A DNA stretch of 64,000 bases from positions 2,604,001 to 2,668,000 of the forward strand of contig NC_056036.1 of NCBI RefSeq assembly GCF_004379255.2, written 5' to 3'. The first letter of the stretch is position 1; each line of letters starts with the position of its first letter. The DNA comes from Salvia splendens (taxonomy: Eukaryota > Streptophyta > Magnoliopsida > Lamiales > Lamiaceae). This document shows positions 38,353 through 49,811 of this stretch, in pieces. The position numbers were made by a program, and so were the translations under genes. The notes beneath the pieces were generated by a model, which was not told the origin of the DNA, made no database searches, and saw only the letters and a program-made list of their open reading frames with translations.

Positions 38353-40518
38353 TCATTGATCCTCTTCTCTCTTCCCCATTGTGGAATGAGGATCACCAAA
38401 TACAATAGGAGGAGATGAGTCTTCTCCGCCGCAACGTGGCATATCCGGCGGCGGCGGCAGCATCTTCTCATGGGGGAGTTTCCCATCCTTGACAATGAAC
38501 ACCATTTCCATCCCCCAGCTCAAGTGCCGCTCGAAATGACAATGCATGTACCACACTCCTGCAACATATTACACGCGAACTCATCTCAAAAGACCAGTCA
38601 CTTATTAAAAAAAATAAAAATATTTAGTCTATAAACCCCATGTCTGCTGCTGCATACCTGGATTGTTCGCCTTAAATCTTATAGCGGCCCATCCATTTCT
38701 TGCCACAGCGATGTTTTCCATCAATGGCGGATCAACAAGATTATAGTTGGGCGGATCACGGAATTTGTCGAAGTTCCCTAACCCGGAACCGACAACGTAG
38801 AAGCTGTATCCGTGTAAATGCATGGGATGCTCAATGCCATCGCCGATGTTGGTGCCTTGGAAAATCACTTCCACCGTCGTGTTATACTCCAACATACGAA
38901 CGGCTGTTCCGAACGCGGACGCTCTCTCATTCTTCTCCGGCTTGTCCACTGTGTAGTTGAAAGCTGTCGGCGGGAAGTCGGGGAAATCAGTAGTGTAAAC
39001 TCCATTTATCTGTTTGTAATAAGCTGTGAGAATGTCGACGTTTGTCGGAAGCACAAATGTCAAGTTGTTGACGCTCGCGAGCAGCCTCATGGGTGCGTAG
39101 CAAGAAGGTTCGTCACAGGAAAACCGGTTCACTGAGAGAGTGTAGAAGAAGGTTTCGTCGACTTCCTTAGGAACGTCCACGTTGTTGCCTAGGCTTTTAA
39201 GGTGGTCTGTGAAGCCCATCGATGCAGCCACGTCGTTGTAGTCAGGGAAGGATGGAAGCAGCGGTGATGGAGGCGGAGTGTAGTTTCCGACATACTCAAT
39301 TATTCCAGTGGTGGGGATTTTCACGAAATTCCCGTTACTAGCGAAGACTATGGCCGCCATGTAGTAATGGCTCGGCGGCTGGTTGGCTTCTAGAAGCAAA
39401 TCGAGGGTCTGGCCAGGCGAAATCGATACGTAATCTGTTAGTAGCGGTTTCGTGTAGGCGCCGTCAGTGCCGACGACGGTGAAGTTGTGGTTGCCGATTT
39501 TGAAGAACATTTGGGTATCCATCACACCGTTAATTAATCTGATTAGGTACCTTTTCCCATATTCAACTTGCAACTTGTATGTATCTGCACCAAAAAATAA
39601 ATAAATTAGTAATTGTTTAAATTTTTACTATTACAGATCAACTTGGTTTGAGCTTGTGACAATAAATTTAACCTTGTTTGGAGCATGGATACAAGTCGCC
39701 GGGTTGGCCGTTGATGAGGAAAGCATTGGATACTTGGGGATCTATTCCATTGGTCAAGAATTCCTTGTACACTGTTTCAACCTTAGCATTCCACCACTCT
39801 CCTGCAATATATAAGCGTGAATATATCCACAGATTGAATTCGTATGCATATATATACTGATATATTATACCAATGATGATGGGAACATGAGCATGAGGCT
39901 TGGGGAAAGGATAGGTCTCCCTCGCCGGAGGTAGGATGACAATCGCGCCATGAACGGAATTTCTCGACCAATCGCTATGAGCGTGCCACCACAATGTGCC
40001 TTCTTCGTCAGAGAGGATCATCCGTTGGGTAAAGTTTTTGCCTGGTTGAATTGGGCACTGGGTCACATAATCGGTTCCATCCGACCATGGATATCTCGGC
40101 ATTTTAACTCCATGCCTACATATAATCAATTACCATTCATATATAATTTCACTAATGCTCTTTACCGTATTTATGAACATTATGAGATACATTTACCAGT
40201 GGATGGTTATATTTTGATCGGAATGGTTAACAATATCGACTGTGACAAGTTCTCCCCTCCGGGCATATATGGTTGGCCCCGGGAATTGTCCGTTCACGGT
40301 GAGCAATGGCTTTTTGGTGCATAGCCTTGTATGATTAGAATTTACCACCTAAAACAAGTTCAGATTTAAACCAATCTTTTTCTAATGTAATAACAAAAAT
40401 AAAAATACAGCCATTATATTTATATACTTACTTCAAATCTTACGCTTCGAGTTGAAGCATTAACTAGCACTATGCATCCAAGCACAACACCAAAGAAGCA
40501 CAGAATGAAAGCCTTCAT
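38353..40518 (-). CDS. Laccase (multicopper oxidase), gene 3 of cluster, six exons
   Basis: Exons on the minus strand 40518-40432, 40348-40197, 40115-39871, 39801-39673, 39584-38658 and 38558-38353 (87/152/245/129/927/206 nt) give 581 residues, all junctions GT-AG. Signal peptide of 21 residues ending LVNA. Copper motifs [22 protein letters not shown] and [12 protein letters not shown] are intact, with axial Met. It is a tandem duplicate of gene 2 (same orientation, about 7 kb apart). Differences cluster in the middle domain near the disulfide-type Cys pair (exon 5, residues C-D-E-P-S-C here against C-N-K-P-S-C). Its exon 2 is the apparent source of the fragment at 46.27 kb. Expected role: secreted phenol oxidase. 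Confidence 0.9.
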
Positions 40519-40570
40519 ATCTAAATATTTCTTTTGCGCTTTTAGAGTAAGTTTATATTGGATCCATCAT

Positions 40571-40579
40571 TTTATATAG
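40571..40579 (-). promoter_or_regulatory. Probable TATA box of laccase gene 3
   Basis: CTATATAAAA on the minus strand, 53-61 nt upstream of the ATG, in the same context (ATGATGGATCCAATAT downstream) as gene 2. Similarity to gene 2 ends immediately upstream of it. Confidence 0.6.
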
Positions 40580-41159
40580 GAAAGAAGAGAGAGATTTTTT
40601 TTAAAAAAAAATTCGCTGGTTTTTTTTTTTGAGAAAGAGACAGAAAAACGAGAGGAAGCAGAAGTTTCCTTAATTAATGGTTTTTAAAATCAATTCCTTA
40701 ATCAATGATTTTCTTAATTAATGTTTTTTAATTAACCCGTTAATTAATGAAAATTAGTGAAGTTCGTTAAATAATAAATATTCTATGCATAAATATACTT
40801 TTAAATTTTAATATACAATAATTTATAATTTTCAATATTTTAAAATAATGAATAATAAAAGCTAAATGTTCTGACATGAGAGTTAAATGTAGCCAAAAAA
40901 AGAAAATATTCCATTTAAGCTCTAATCTAAATCGATAATACGTTAAATTTAAATTGAAGCAGAACCAGAATTAGTACAAAGTTACTATTCAAGTTATAAC
41001 GTGGATTGCATGTGCGACCATGACAAGAGCAGAGTAATTTTTGGTGTCGACAAGCATTAAAGGAAATTGACTGTATTCTTTTGGAATTATGCAATGGGAT
41101 GGTATTAGTTGTCAAATTCTTTACTTGGAACAATTTTTTTTGTTTGACCACAAGTGTGC

Positions 41160-41518
41160 CGAATCCGCTTTCAGTGGAATTGGATTAATCCTATTCGATC
41201 GGGCTTGCGGATTAAAGACGAAAATCTCACATGAAAGCGGAATCGGATTAATCCTATTCGATTAAGGACGAATGGAATTGGATTAATCCTATTCGATCGG
41301 GCTTGCGGATTAAAGACGAAAATCTCACATGAAAGCGGAATCGGATTAATCCTATTCGATTAAGGACGAAAGTCTCACATGTAAGCGGAATCGGATTAAT
41401 CCTATTAGACCGGGCTTGCGGATTAAGGACGAAAGTCTCACAACGGGTGGTGGGGTTTGAACTCGTGACCTCAAGGTCACCACAACTCCTCGCTGCCTAC
41501 TACGCTACACTCCGTTGA
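41160..41518 (-). mobile_element. tRNA-derived SINE with internal tandem duplications
   Basis: On the minus strand the head begins near 41516 with A-box-like TAGCGTAGTAGG and B-box-like GGTCACGAGTTCAAACCC. The body (GTGAGACTTTCGTCCTTAAT, GGATTAATCCGATTCCGC) is repeated about five times over 41170-41440 with two lengths of unit. Confidence 0.7.
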
Positions 41519-42507
41519 TTTACTAGGACTATTTTTACTTGTTACTATGCTAGATATTTTTGAACTTGAAAGTTGTGCGTGTGGATATGTCCAAACAAAG
41601 ACAAATATGGATCACTCATTCTAAAACCATAATTATCATTCTCCTTTTTCCATGTGCTAAATTAAAACCCTCGCAATGGAGAAATTGCATTCTTCTTTTT
41701 TCTCGTTTTTAATTTATTCTTGTTTTTTTATTTTTTTTCTCTTATTTTATTCTATTTTATTTCTTCTTCTATTTTATTATTTACATTTAATTTACTAAAT
41801 ACCACTAACAGTACTTTAAAAAAATTCTATCGGTCTCTCTTACTTTACCAATTATGCATTAAACCTCGTGCCTAATCAAATGTTCATACTTTTCATAGAC
41901 GGGGGAGTATGATTTTGTGAAGAAAAATAAGGAAATAAATTAATGAAATATGAGCTCCCCTTTATACATTAGTTTTATAAATGTAAGTGCAATGATATAG
42001 TTGAATGGTGGATCCACTTATCTAAAGCAAATGTGATTTTAAATCATGAACATCCTAAAATGACAAAATAAGACATTTTTTCACTGAGGGGTACTATTGT
42101 CTCCATCCCACGATTTAAAATCCCTCTTTGATTCGGTGCAATTTTCAAGAAATGTGAAGAAAAATGAATGAAAAAAGTTAGTAAAATGCAGATCCCAATT
42201 TTTATATACTACTAATTTTAACATAACACACGACATTGACATGATCAATAACAAAAATTCTACTGGAACAGGAGCAATCGAAGTAGAATACTGAACTAAG
42301 AATACACATGAAGAAAATGGAAGGAAAACAATATGATCAGGGAAAAATAAATAAATAAAATAAAACACAAATACAGTTCCTAAAATTAAGAGGCCATTAT
42401 CTAAAAAGGCAACAACAATATGCTGAAGTGCTGAACTACTGAAACTAACGAAGACTCTTACCTTGAATTAAGTTCTAAAAATTTAATCTATCTCTATGAC
42501 TTTACTA

Positions 42508-42687
42508 CACTACAACAAAATAACTATTAAGGACAATTTTAGTGCAATTAAGTACGTTAGTTTGCCCTTAATTTAAGTATGCTTTCTTTTGCGTCCTAAA
42601 TTATTATTATTTAAAAAAAAACCAACGTAAGTAATTACGTCTCAGTTTTTGTATCCTTAAAAAATAGTATTAAGTTTTTTTGTAGTG
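42508..42687. mobile_element. CACTA-type MITE
   Basis: 180-bp unit with ends CACTACAACAAAAT and ...TTTTTTTGTAGTG, and internal inverted TTAAGGACAATT / TATCCTTAAAAAA stretches. No clear 3-bp target duplication. Confidence 0.6.
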
Positions 42688-44100
42688 TAATAACAAGCTA
42701 TGGATGACAACAAATAAATTAACACAGTTTATAAACTAAATAAATATGGGGCTGCAGATTGATATAATAGAGAACCCACCAAAACAGCTCATAGAATTAG
42801 TTTTCGAAATAAAAAAGAAGCAAAAGAGTCATTAATTGACCCTTTCAATATTTAAAGTAACCATCTTTCAAAAAAATATATAAATATAAAAATAATAAGA
42901 GGGCCAAAATAAAAAAAAAGAAAGAAAAAAGAGTGGCATTTCAAAAATAGGGTATTTCATGTAAATTAAACTTTTCATATGGAGTAACTCTTTTAATGTG
43001 TTCAAATTTTGTAATCATTCAAGAATATGGTGCTAATATAATTAAATATTAATTATATTTCAATAAATGAAATTATTTAATTTAATAAAATAATACGATG
43101 TAATTTTGTTGACGTCTTGATAATATCATGTAAATAAGCAGTTACGTTAAATTCATTCAATCCTAAAATCATGTGTGGTATGCAAAGTCCATATTTGGCA
43201 ATTTTAAAACTGATACCCTTGGCGGGTTTAAAAAAGAAAGTCCATCTGCTGATGGTCAAATAATCATATTACATTAATGACTTCGTTAATTAGATTTTAA
43301 CAATAATTGAAACGGTCTACTCCAATTAATGATGATTGGACATCAAGTTGAAAAACTGAAATTTCCTAGTATTTGATTTTAATGATGACAGAAATTTTTA
43401 TTTCGTTCACAATATATGTAATCGCATCGGCACCATTTTAAGCTCAGTTTCAAACAAAACAAAAAATATTTAAAAAAAGCTAAAATTTGAACGATGAATG
43501 CCCTAAAACAAGCTTGAAATGGGAAAATGATGAATCATTTTCTTATCTTCGACAATTTTAGAGAAATGGGGAGATACAGACAGGGAAGGCGAAGAAGGGT
43601 GAAACAAGGGAGGAGATAGAGGAAATTGGCAGTAGATAGTAGTAACTGAAATTGTAGATGTATCATATATATAGGTAAATCTATTTAGACAAGTAAATTT
43701 TTATGTGTAATTCTGCTATAGGTGCATTTGGTTATACTATTAAATTCATGTGTGTTTTTTTGTTGAAGTAATTGTTGACATATATGTATCTCAATTAAAT
43801 TCGAATTTAACGTATTAGAATCATTTCTTTTATTAGGTTTCATTTTATCAAAATATTATTTATAATAATTTGACACACATGACAAATTGATATTTAATCA
43901 GGACAAATTTGACAATTCCATTTTTTGTCGTTAAGTCATGGACCCACCCAATTAATTAGTGGAGTATATTATCGAGAATATTCAACATGCATTTTCGATT
44001 TGGAGTGTAGTTATATTGATTAGATTTTTTGGAACCTAATTTTTGCCTTAAACCCACACACAGAAAATATCTGAAATATTCCCTATGTCTTCTAAAAATA

Positions 44101-44353
44101 CTCCATCCGTTCCATATTAAGAGTTTTGTTTTGCTATTTCGATTCGTCCACAATAAGAGTCATATTTCACTTTTATCATGAATGTTAAGTAGGCCACACA
44201 TTTCACGAATTTATTTTACTCATATTTTATTATTATAAAACTAATATATATAAGTATGACTCATAATGCACTAATTTATTCAATTCATTTTTCTTTATAT
44301 TTTTAAATACTCGTTTATAATTAAATAAGACTCTTATTGCAAAATAGGGAGAG
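44101..44353. mobile_element. Stowaway-like MITE
   Basis: Ends CTCCATCCGTTCCATATTAA and ...CTTATTGCAAAATAGGGAGAG. It is absent from the related segment at 21.8-22.1 kb, which marks it as the later insertion. Confidence 0.65.
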
Positions 44354-44505
44354 TGATAACTTTTAAAATGACCTGAGTTTTAATATAAAATTAATAAAAT
44401 AAGAAAAATGGAAAGAAAAGTGTTAATGTGACTGAGGTAGTAGTAGAAATAATGAGCTTCCTTTCAAAGCTATTTTTATGACACGTCGTACGAATTTTAC
44501 TATGT

Positions 44506-44995
44506 TGAGAGTGTTTCTGTAAAGCAATTTGATAAGGCTAAATATGCAGCCTTAACGATACGTCAAAATCCAGAATAATATACTCAAAAGTTTCTTCAAT
44601 GCAATCAACAATTCAACTTTACTTTTTTTAATTTTTAGTATTACATTAAGTCCGAGGTCTCTGTGTTGTTTGAGAAATAAGAAAGAAATGGAAGAGAGAT
44701 AAAAGTGCCGTGGAGAAAAAAACTCGGGGTGAATAGTGAATAACTTTATCTGTATGCTATTTATAGTCTCATTTTGAACCTCATGTGTTTTAATAAATTA
44801 TTTAACTTTATGAATAAAAATGAGGAAATAAGTTAATAGAATGTAGACCTCACTTTTCTTTATTGATTTTATAGTAGAATGTGAGTGTAATGATTTAATT
44901 GAGTGGTGTGACTCACCTACCTTTAATGAAGAAAAAGCAAATGGGACTTTAAATCGCAGATACCCAGACACAGCAAAATGCGACATTTTTTTCAT
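44506..44995 (+). repeat. Segmental repeat, copy A
   Basis: Highly similar, in the same orientation, to 63540-63955 (AATATGCAGCCTTAACGATA, CATTAAGTC.GAGGTCT, AAAGTGCCGTGGAGAA, GTGTGACTCACCTACC). A piece of its left part also occurs at 61525-61568, left of a Harbinger insertion. Confidence 0.8.
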
Positions 44996-45403
44996 GAATG
45001 GGGGGAGTACGTGAAATAAAGGTAAAATGCCAAAAAAACTAGTACTTCGGTCCTCTATCTAGCATTAGGAGTCCCGGTCGAGTTCGACATAAGTTTTAAA
45101 AAATATTCAATTCATCTCATAAAAAATGAAACGTTTATCTTTTCAAATTGTCCCCTTAAAATGACACATTCTCTACCATGGAAATAATATTATATATACT
45201 TTATTCTCTTAGCTTATCTCACAAATACAAATGTTTTATACAGTATTTAATAAAATGGAGAGGATATAATAAAAAGTGGGCGGAAAAGGAGAAGGATCCT
45301 GTGGTTAAAAACCACAGCAGCCAATGCTGTGCCACAAAACGCAGAAGTTTTCTAATGAAACGGCAGCAAACATTTAATATTCAAATAATTCAATTCATCC
45401 CTC

Positions 45404-45485
45404 CACCCCTACCCCCTACCCCTACCCCTACCCCTACCCCCTACCCTTAATCCTACCCCTACCCATACCCCTACCCACTACCCCA
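45404..45485. repeat. CCCCTA (TAGGGG-type) short repeat
   Basis: About a dozen CCCCTA or CCCCCTA units with a few variants. The plant telomere unit is CCCTAAA, so this resembles a telomere-like variant or a simple repeat; I do not call it a true interstitial telomere. Confidence 0.8.
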
Positions 45486-46267
45486 CGTTTTCTATTAATC
45501 CAATAGGTATTTGTTTGGATGCAGCAAATATTTGATATATTCATTTCATCTCCCACAATAAGTTGATAAACGATTCATTTAATCTCCACTTAACTTTATT
45601 TTTTTAATCATTGGTAGGAAACTTGGCTTGAACTATTTCTTTTAATTTATTTACTTTTTTTGTAACAAATTCTATTGAATTCTTTTCATAATTATACTAG
45701 TATTTTTAGTTATATTTCTTATTGAATTCATTCGCATTAATATAATTTTTTGTTACACTCGCCATTGAACCCTTTGTAATCATTTTCTTAATATTTCGTA
45801 TTCATTAATTATTTTTGTAAATTGAGTATACTATGATTGAGTTTCAATAACATGCATTTGATTTACAAGTAAATAACTTTTTGGCTAGTCATTTTAATTT
45901 TCTTATTTTGATAATTAAATTTAAGGTGTTTTTTACTAAATAAATAAATAAAAGTATACCATAAAAAAAGAATAAAAATATTAAGTAAAAGAAGTAAATT
46001 TATGTTAAACCATAACATACACTTTTTTCTTTTAATATTTTTTTATGGAACATCTTTAATATTTTTAATAATAAAGTATAAGTTAAATATTAAAATGAAT
46101 TATAACTTAAAAAATTAGAAAAACAAACATTTATACCTAAACTACTGTATAACTAAGAAAACCTAATAAAGAATTAAAGAATTTAGTGTTTAAGTATATA
46201 TTCAAACAAAATGTACATGAATTCATAGAATTAAATGAATTAGAAAAACAAACATTTATACCTAAAC

Positions 46268-46433
46268 TACTGTGACAAGTTCTCCCCTCCGGGCATATAT
46301 GGTTGGCCCCGGGAATTGTCCGTTCACGGTGAGCAATGACTTTTTGGTGCATAGCCTTGTATGATTAGAATTTACCACCTAAAACAAGTTCAGATTTAAA
46401 CCAACTTTGGTGCATAGCCTTGTATGATTAGAA
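46268..46433 (-). pseudogene. Inserted fragment of laccase exon 2
   Basis: 46270-46405 repeats 40238-40373 of laccase gene 3 (most of exon 2, its acceptor and some intron 1), with one clear substitution in the exon. A second shorter piece of the same region (TTGGTGCATAGCCTTGTATG) follows at 46406-46433. To its left a local phrase (AAACATTTATACCTAAACTA) is duplicated from 46126. No other exon accompanies it, so it cannot encode a laccase. Confidence 0.9.
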
Positions 46434-46647
46434 TTTACTCCATCCGTCCCATGCTATTTGCACTTTTGATTTTATGCCGTAAATTTGGGATTGATTTTTT
46501 AGCGTAATTAAATTATAATTTTAAGTGTAATAAGATATCAATTAATAAAGAAACTCTTAACTTAATCTAACGTATTAATTAAATACATCAATTATAACTT
46601 AAACTATAAATAATGTAAGTAGTTTATGACGAGCTGAAATGGAAGAG

Positions 46648-47311
46648 TGGGCGTCGTCACGGTGACGCAAAAATTCATTTTTTTTAAAAAAAATTCGAAT
46701 TTAATAAAAAAAATTTTTTTGCAACGGTATTGTTACCGTTTTTTTTTGCCATTATTTATTTATTTTTTTATTTTTTTAAATTTATTTACTCTATAAATAC
46801 TCCTATTTCATACTCATTTCACTCACAAACACACATCTATTCCTCTCAAATCCTCTCTATTTCCACCCCAATTTTCATCTCAAATCAACTCTGTTTTTCT
46901 TTTCCCAAAGGACACGCGACTCTAGCGCACACACCCAACTCCAACAGGATCTAATTGAGCACATTTGGGCAAACTTTGGCGGATGAAATTATTAAAATTG
47001 TGTACTTTTATTTTTTTTAGGATTTTAATTGTGTGCTTTTTATTTTTTAAAGTTTAAGTTGTAACTTTGTTTTAATGTTGTGTGTTTTTTAATAAAGTGT
47101 GTTTGTTTTTTATTAAAGTGTGTTTGTTTTAATTGAATTGAGTTGGAAATAAAAATAAAAAATGAAATTGAATGAATAGTAATTTAAGGAACGGTTAAAG
47201 AACGGAGGATTACAGGTTCCGTTCCTTAGTTAAGGAATGGAGTAAAAAAGTACAGTGGGACCCGCAAATAGTAGTTTAAGGAACGGTATAAGAACAGCGT
47301 TGTGGATGGCC
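46648..47311 (+). mobile_element. Deletion derivative of a PIF/Harbinger element
   Basis: The promoter and leader region (CTCTATAAATACTCCTATTT, about 46790-46900) resembles that of the ORF1 gene at 61.13-61.23 kb. It is joined directly to the last 14 codons of a Harbinger transposase (46942-46986, reading Q-Q-D-L-I-E-H-I-W-A-N-F-G-G-stop). The right end AACAGCGTTGTGGATGGCC is followed by TTA. The left end is truncated next to a Stowaway-like fragment that starts near 46438. Confidence 0.7.
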
Positions 47312-47606
47312 TTATACTCCACTGTCTTATGATGATTATCTTATTTTCACTCCTGTGATAATTTCATCGTGTTTAACGAATTGAACGTCTACCTACAAAG
47401 ATGTGCTAGGCTGCTAGCAATACATCATAGACATGCTATTTCATGTAATCTAATTTTCTTAATCTCCCTTATTTTTGTGACCAACTACAGAGACATTTTT
47501 TTTACTAAAAGCAACACGATTCATTTATGTTATTTTTCTCTTTTAATTTCATCTACATTTTTTCAAATGACTTGTAATACACAAGTTTAATTTCATTGAT
47601 AATATA

Positions 47607-47757
47607 TGTTACTTTAACTTGTCAATATGTGCAGGTTTCATAACCCAATAATTATATCATCTTAGATAGCTGTAGAGAAGTTTAAATATATGCTACTTTG
47701 ACTTGTCAAATATGTGCAGATTTCATAACCTAATAATTATATCATCTTAGATAGCGA
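47607..47757. repeat. Tandem duplication of about 90 bp
   Basis: GCAG.TTTCATAACC.AATAATTATATCATCTTAGATAGC occurs at 47632 and 47716 with its preceding TACTTTAACTTGTCAA phrase. Confidence 0.85.
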
Positions 47758-48079
47758 TGAACAGCACTAAAAAAGGGTCGATATGGTTACTTTATATAAC
47801 TGTGTCTTTTAATACAGTAGATGTTTAGAGCAAGGTTTTATTCCAAATGGTTTTCCAAAACTCTTAGCTATCTTAGGTAAAAGAAATTAATTATGTTAAG
47901 CTAGTTAATAAACTTATTAATAATTAATAAATATAGAATATTTTAAGTACGAATAATAAAATTAAAAAATTAGTCTGAATTACGGTTATCCGGATTTGAA
48001 ATTAAATGTGTACAGTTATAAAAACGAATTTAAAATAAAAATAATTATTCGCAAAAATTATTTTCAATCAATCGATAGC

Positions 48080-48402
48080 TGAAACTATTTGTGAAGTTGA
48101 AAGTGATGAAACAACAACTGTGGAAAAGAGGATAAGATTACAATCAATATACTTAATTATTTCATTCCAATTACCATTCAAATGCATAATTAACACAAAG
48201 TCTTAACTTAACAAACACAAACACAAACACAAGCATAAAAATGCAGCTAACTAATGATTTCAACAGTTTCATAACCTTTGTCAATCGACGCCTTCACTGC
48301 ATCGAGAACGAGTTGCGTCTTCCTGCTAAGCGTCGGCCACTTCTTCTCGGGTTTCACACCATCGTATTTGATGCTTCCCACCAATCTAGAGAACTCCTTC
48401 AA
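48080..48402 (-). pseudogene. Duplicated 3' end of the oxidoreductase gene
   Basis: 48402-48241 encodes the last 52 residues of the oxidoreductase (K-E-F-S-R-L-V-G-S-I-K-Y-D-G to the identical E-I-I-S end) with very few changes. The match continues through the 3' UTR and downstream DNA (to ACTTCACAAATAGTT, matching about 5992). Because non-transcribed downstream DNA seems included, this looks like a DNA-level duplication and not a processed copy. The N-terminal part is absent; at 48402 the sequence passes into a tandem array of USE/TATA units. Confidence 0.88.
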
Positions 48403-48413
48403 AAGAAAGTTTC

Positions 48414-48705
48414 GTATCCCACGTTGGAAAAAGATGAATGAATGCTCTAAACATGTATTTATAAAAGAAAATACTTCAACATATTTTGTCCCACATCGAA
48501 AGTGAAACATAAAACATTCAAGGATGTCTCTATAAAAGAGAAACAACCAAGAATGTTTTTGTCCCACATCGAAAGTGATACATAAAACATTCAAGGATGT
48601 CTCTATAAAAGAGAAACAACCAAGAATGTTTTTGTCCCACATCGAAAGTGAAACATAAAACATTCAAGGATGTCTCTATAAAAGAGAAACAACCAAGAAT
48701 GGTTT
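48414..48705 (+). repeat. Array 1 of 73-bp units carrying USE-like and TATA motifs
   Basis: Four units. GTCCCACATCG at 48488-48498, 48561-48571 and 48634-48644, with TATAAAAG at 48531, 48604 and 48677: 32 nt between the motifs. A degenerate first unit has TATCCCACGTTGG at 48414 and TTTATAAAAG at 48457. The 120 bp right of the array (to about 48800) matches the flank of array 2 at 53400-53484 in inverted orientation. Confidence 0.9.
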
Positions 48706-48825
48706 CACAAATTCGCAAGCTCATCAAATATATATGGGCTATTGTGAATTTCTTGTATTCATTTATTAGTAAAAATTGTTTTTTAATATAAAAATCAATT
48801 TTCATAAATAAAAAATATTTTGTTT

Positions 48826-49045
48826 AAAGTTCATGAACCGGCACCGCCGGTTCATGAACCGGAACCGGAACCGGCGGTTCAAACCAAAAACCGGTGGTTT
48901 TGAACCGCCTCTTGAACCGGCGGTTTTTTTAACCGGAACCGCCGGGACCCTTGGCGGGCCGGTTCCGGTTCATACATATGGTGAACCGTGAACCGCCGGT
49001 TAATGAACCGGAACCGGCGGTTCCGAACCGTTGTGCATGCCTAGT
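48826..49045. mobile_element. hAT-type transposon end with ACCGG subterminal repeats
   Basis: Dense GAACCGG / CCGGTTC motifs in both orientations, ending ACCGTTGTGCATGCCTAG, which resembles a hAT terminal repeat. The other end and any transposase are not seen, so the element is partial or its left edge is hidden. Confidence 0.5.
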
Positions 49046-49448
49046 TAGAAGATATTGGAGCGCCGTAAATTGGTTGTCATGTTGAACAATCAGTCGTGTT
49101 TGTCGAGCAATAGTATGATGTTAAAAATTAGACTTTGTTCGTAAATTATGGGAACACACTTGAGGACAATTTTTTGTTCCGATTTGAACGTTAAGCAGAT
49201 AATACTATAAATGTAAATATACTAACTCCGTATACTAGACATACTAAATTCAGATATAAAATTAGAGAATGGGGATCTAGCTTTGATGTTGTTTTCTTCC
49301 TTTGTTGATGAAGTAGTAATATTCAAAAAAACACAAAGTAATGAATAATGATGGGTTTTGAGGAACACTGAAGAAAATTTAGGGTGTAGTAGTACTATTT
49401 GGATTTTGACGTATCGATATTAAAGAATGATGGCCTCTTGCAAAATGC

Positions 49449-49700
49449 TTCATCCGTTCCATAATAATAGAGTTATTTTGCCATTTTTGTATGTTCCATA
49501 GTAATAGAGTTATTTCCATTTTTAATAAAAGTCAACATATTTTTCCACACCTACTTTACTCCCTCATACTTTTTTCTCTCTTCATCTCTCTACCTTTTTC
49601 ATTTTCCACTTTATTCTCCATTTACTTAACTCACTTAACACAATTTTTTTTAATTTCCGTTCCGAAAAGAAACGTCTTCATTACCATAGAACGGAGGGAG
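49449..49700. mobile_element. Stowaway-like MITE
   Basis: Ends CTTCATCCGTTCCATAATAA and ...TTACCATAGAACGGAGGGAG, followed by TA. Confidence 0.75.
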
Positions 49701-49811
49701 TACTATATTGGATCCTTTAATATGGAAGTTGGAACCACTATTATTCCACTTATCGGATTGTAACAAATATTGTTTGGTCAAATTTGGTGCATCCCACGAC
49801 ATAAATTATGA

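Larger units (their letters stand above)
40580..46235. other. Spacer between genes 3 and 4, repeats only
   Basis: No gene seen. Contains a SINE with duplications (41160), a CACTA-type MITE (42508), Stowaway-like units (44101 and edges near 41910, 42095 and 45005), a TAGGGG-type repeat (45404) and segments duplicated at 21.8 kb and 63.5 kb. Confidence 0.55.

Noticed and set aside
45178..45450. 90-residue open frame ending in Pro-Thr repeats
   Set aside because: The C-terminus is the CCCCTA simple repeat and the rest is AT-rich; no family resemblance.
46268..46433. Fifth laccase gene
   Set aside because: Only part of exon 2 and intron 1 is present, with no other exon within several kb on the required strand.
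48414..48705. CRISPR-like array
   Set aside because: The 73-bp units are contiguous, with no unique spacers between short repeats, and the DNA is plant nuclear.
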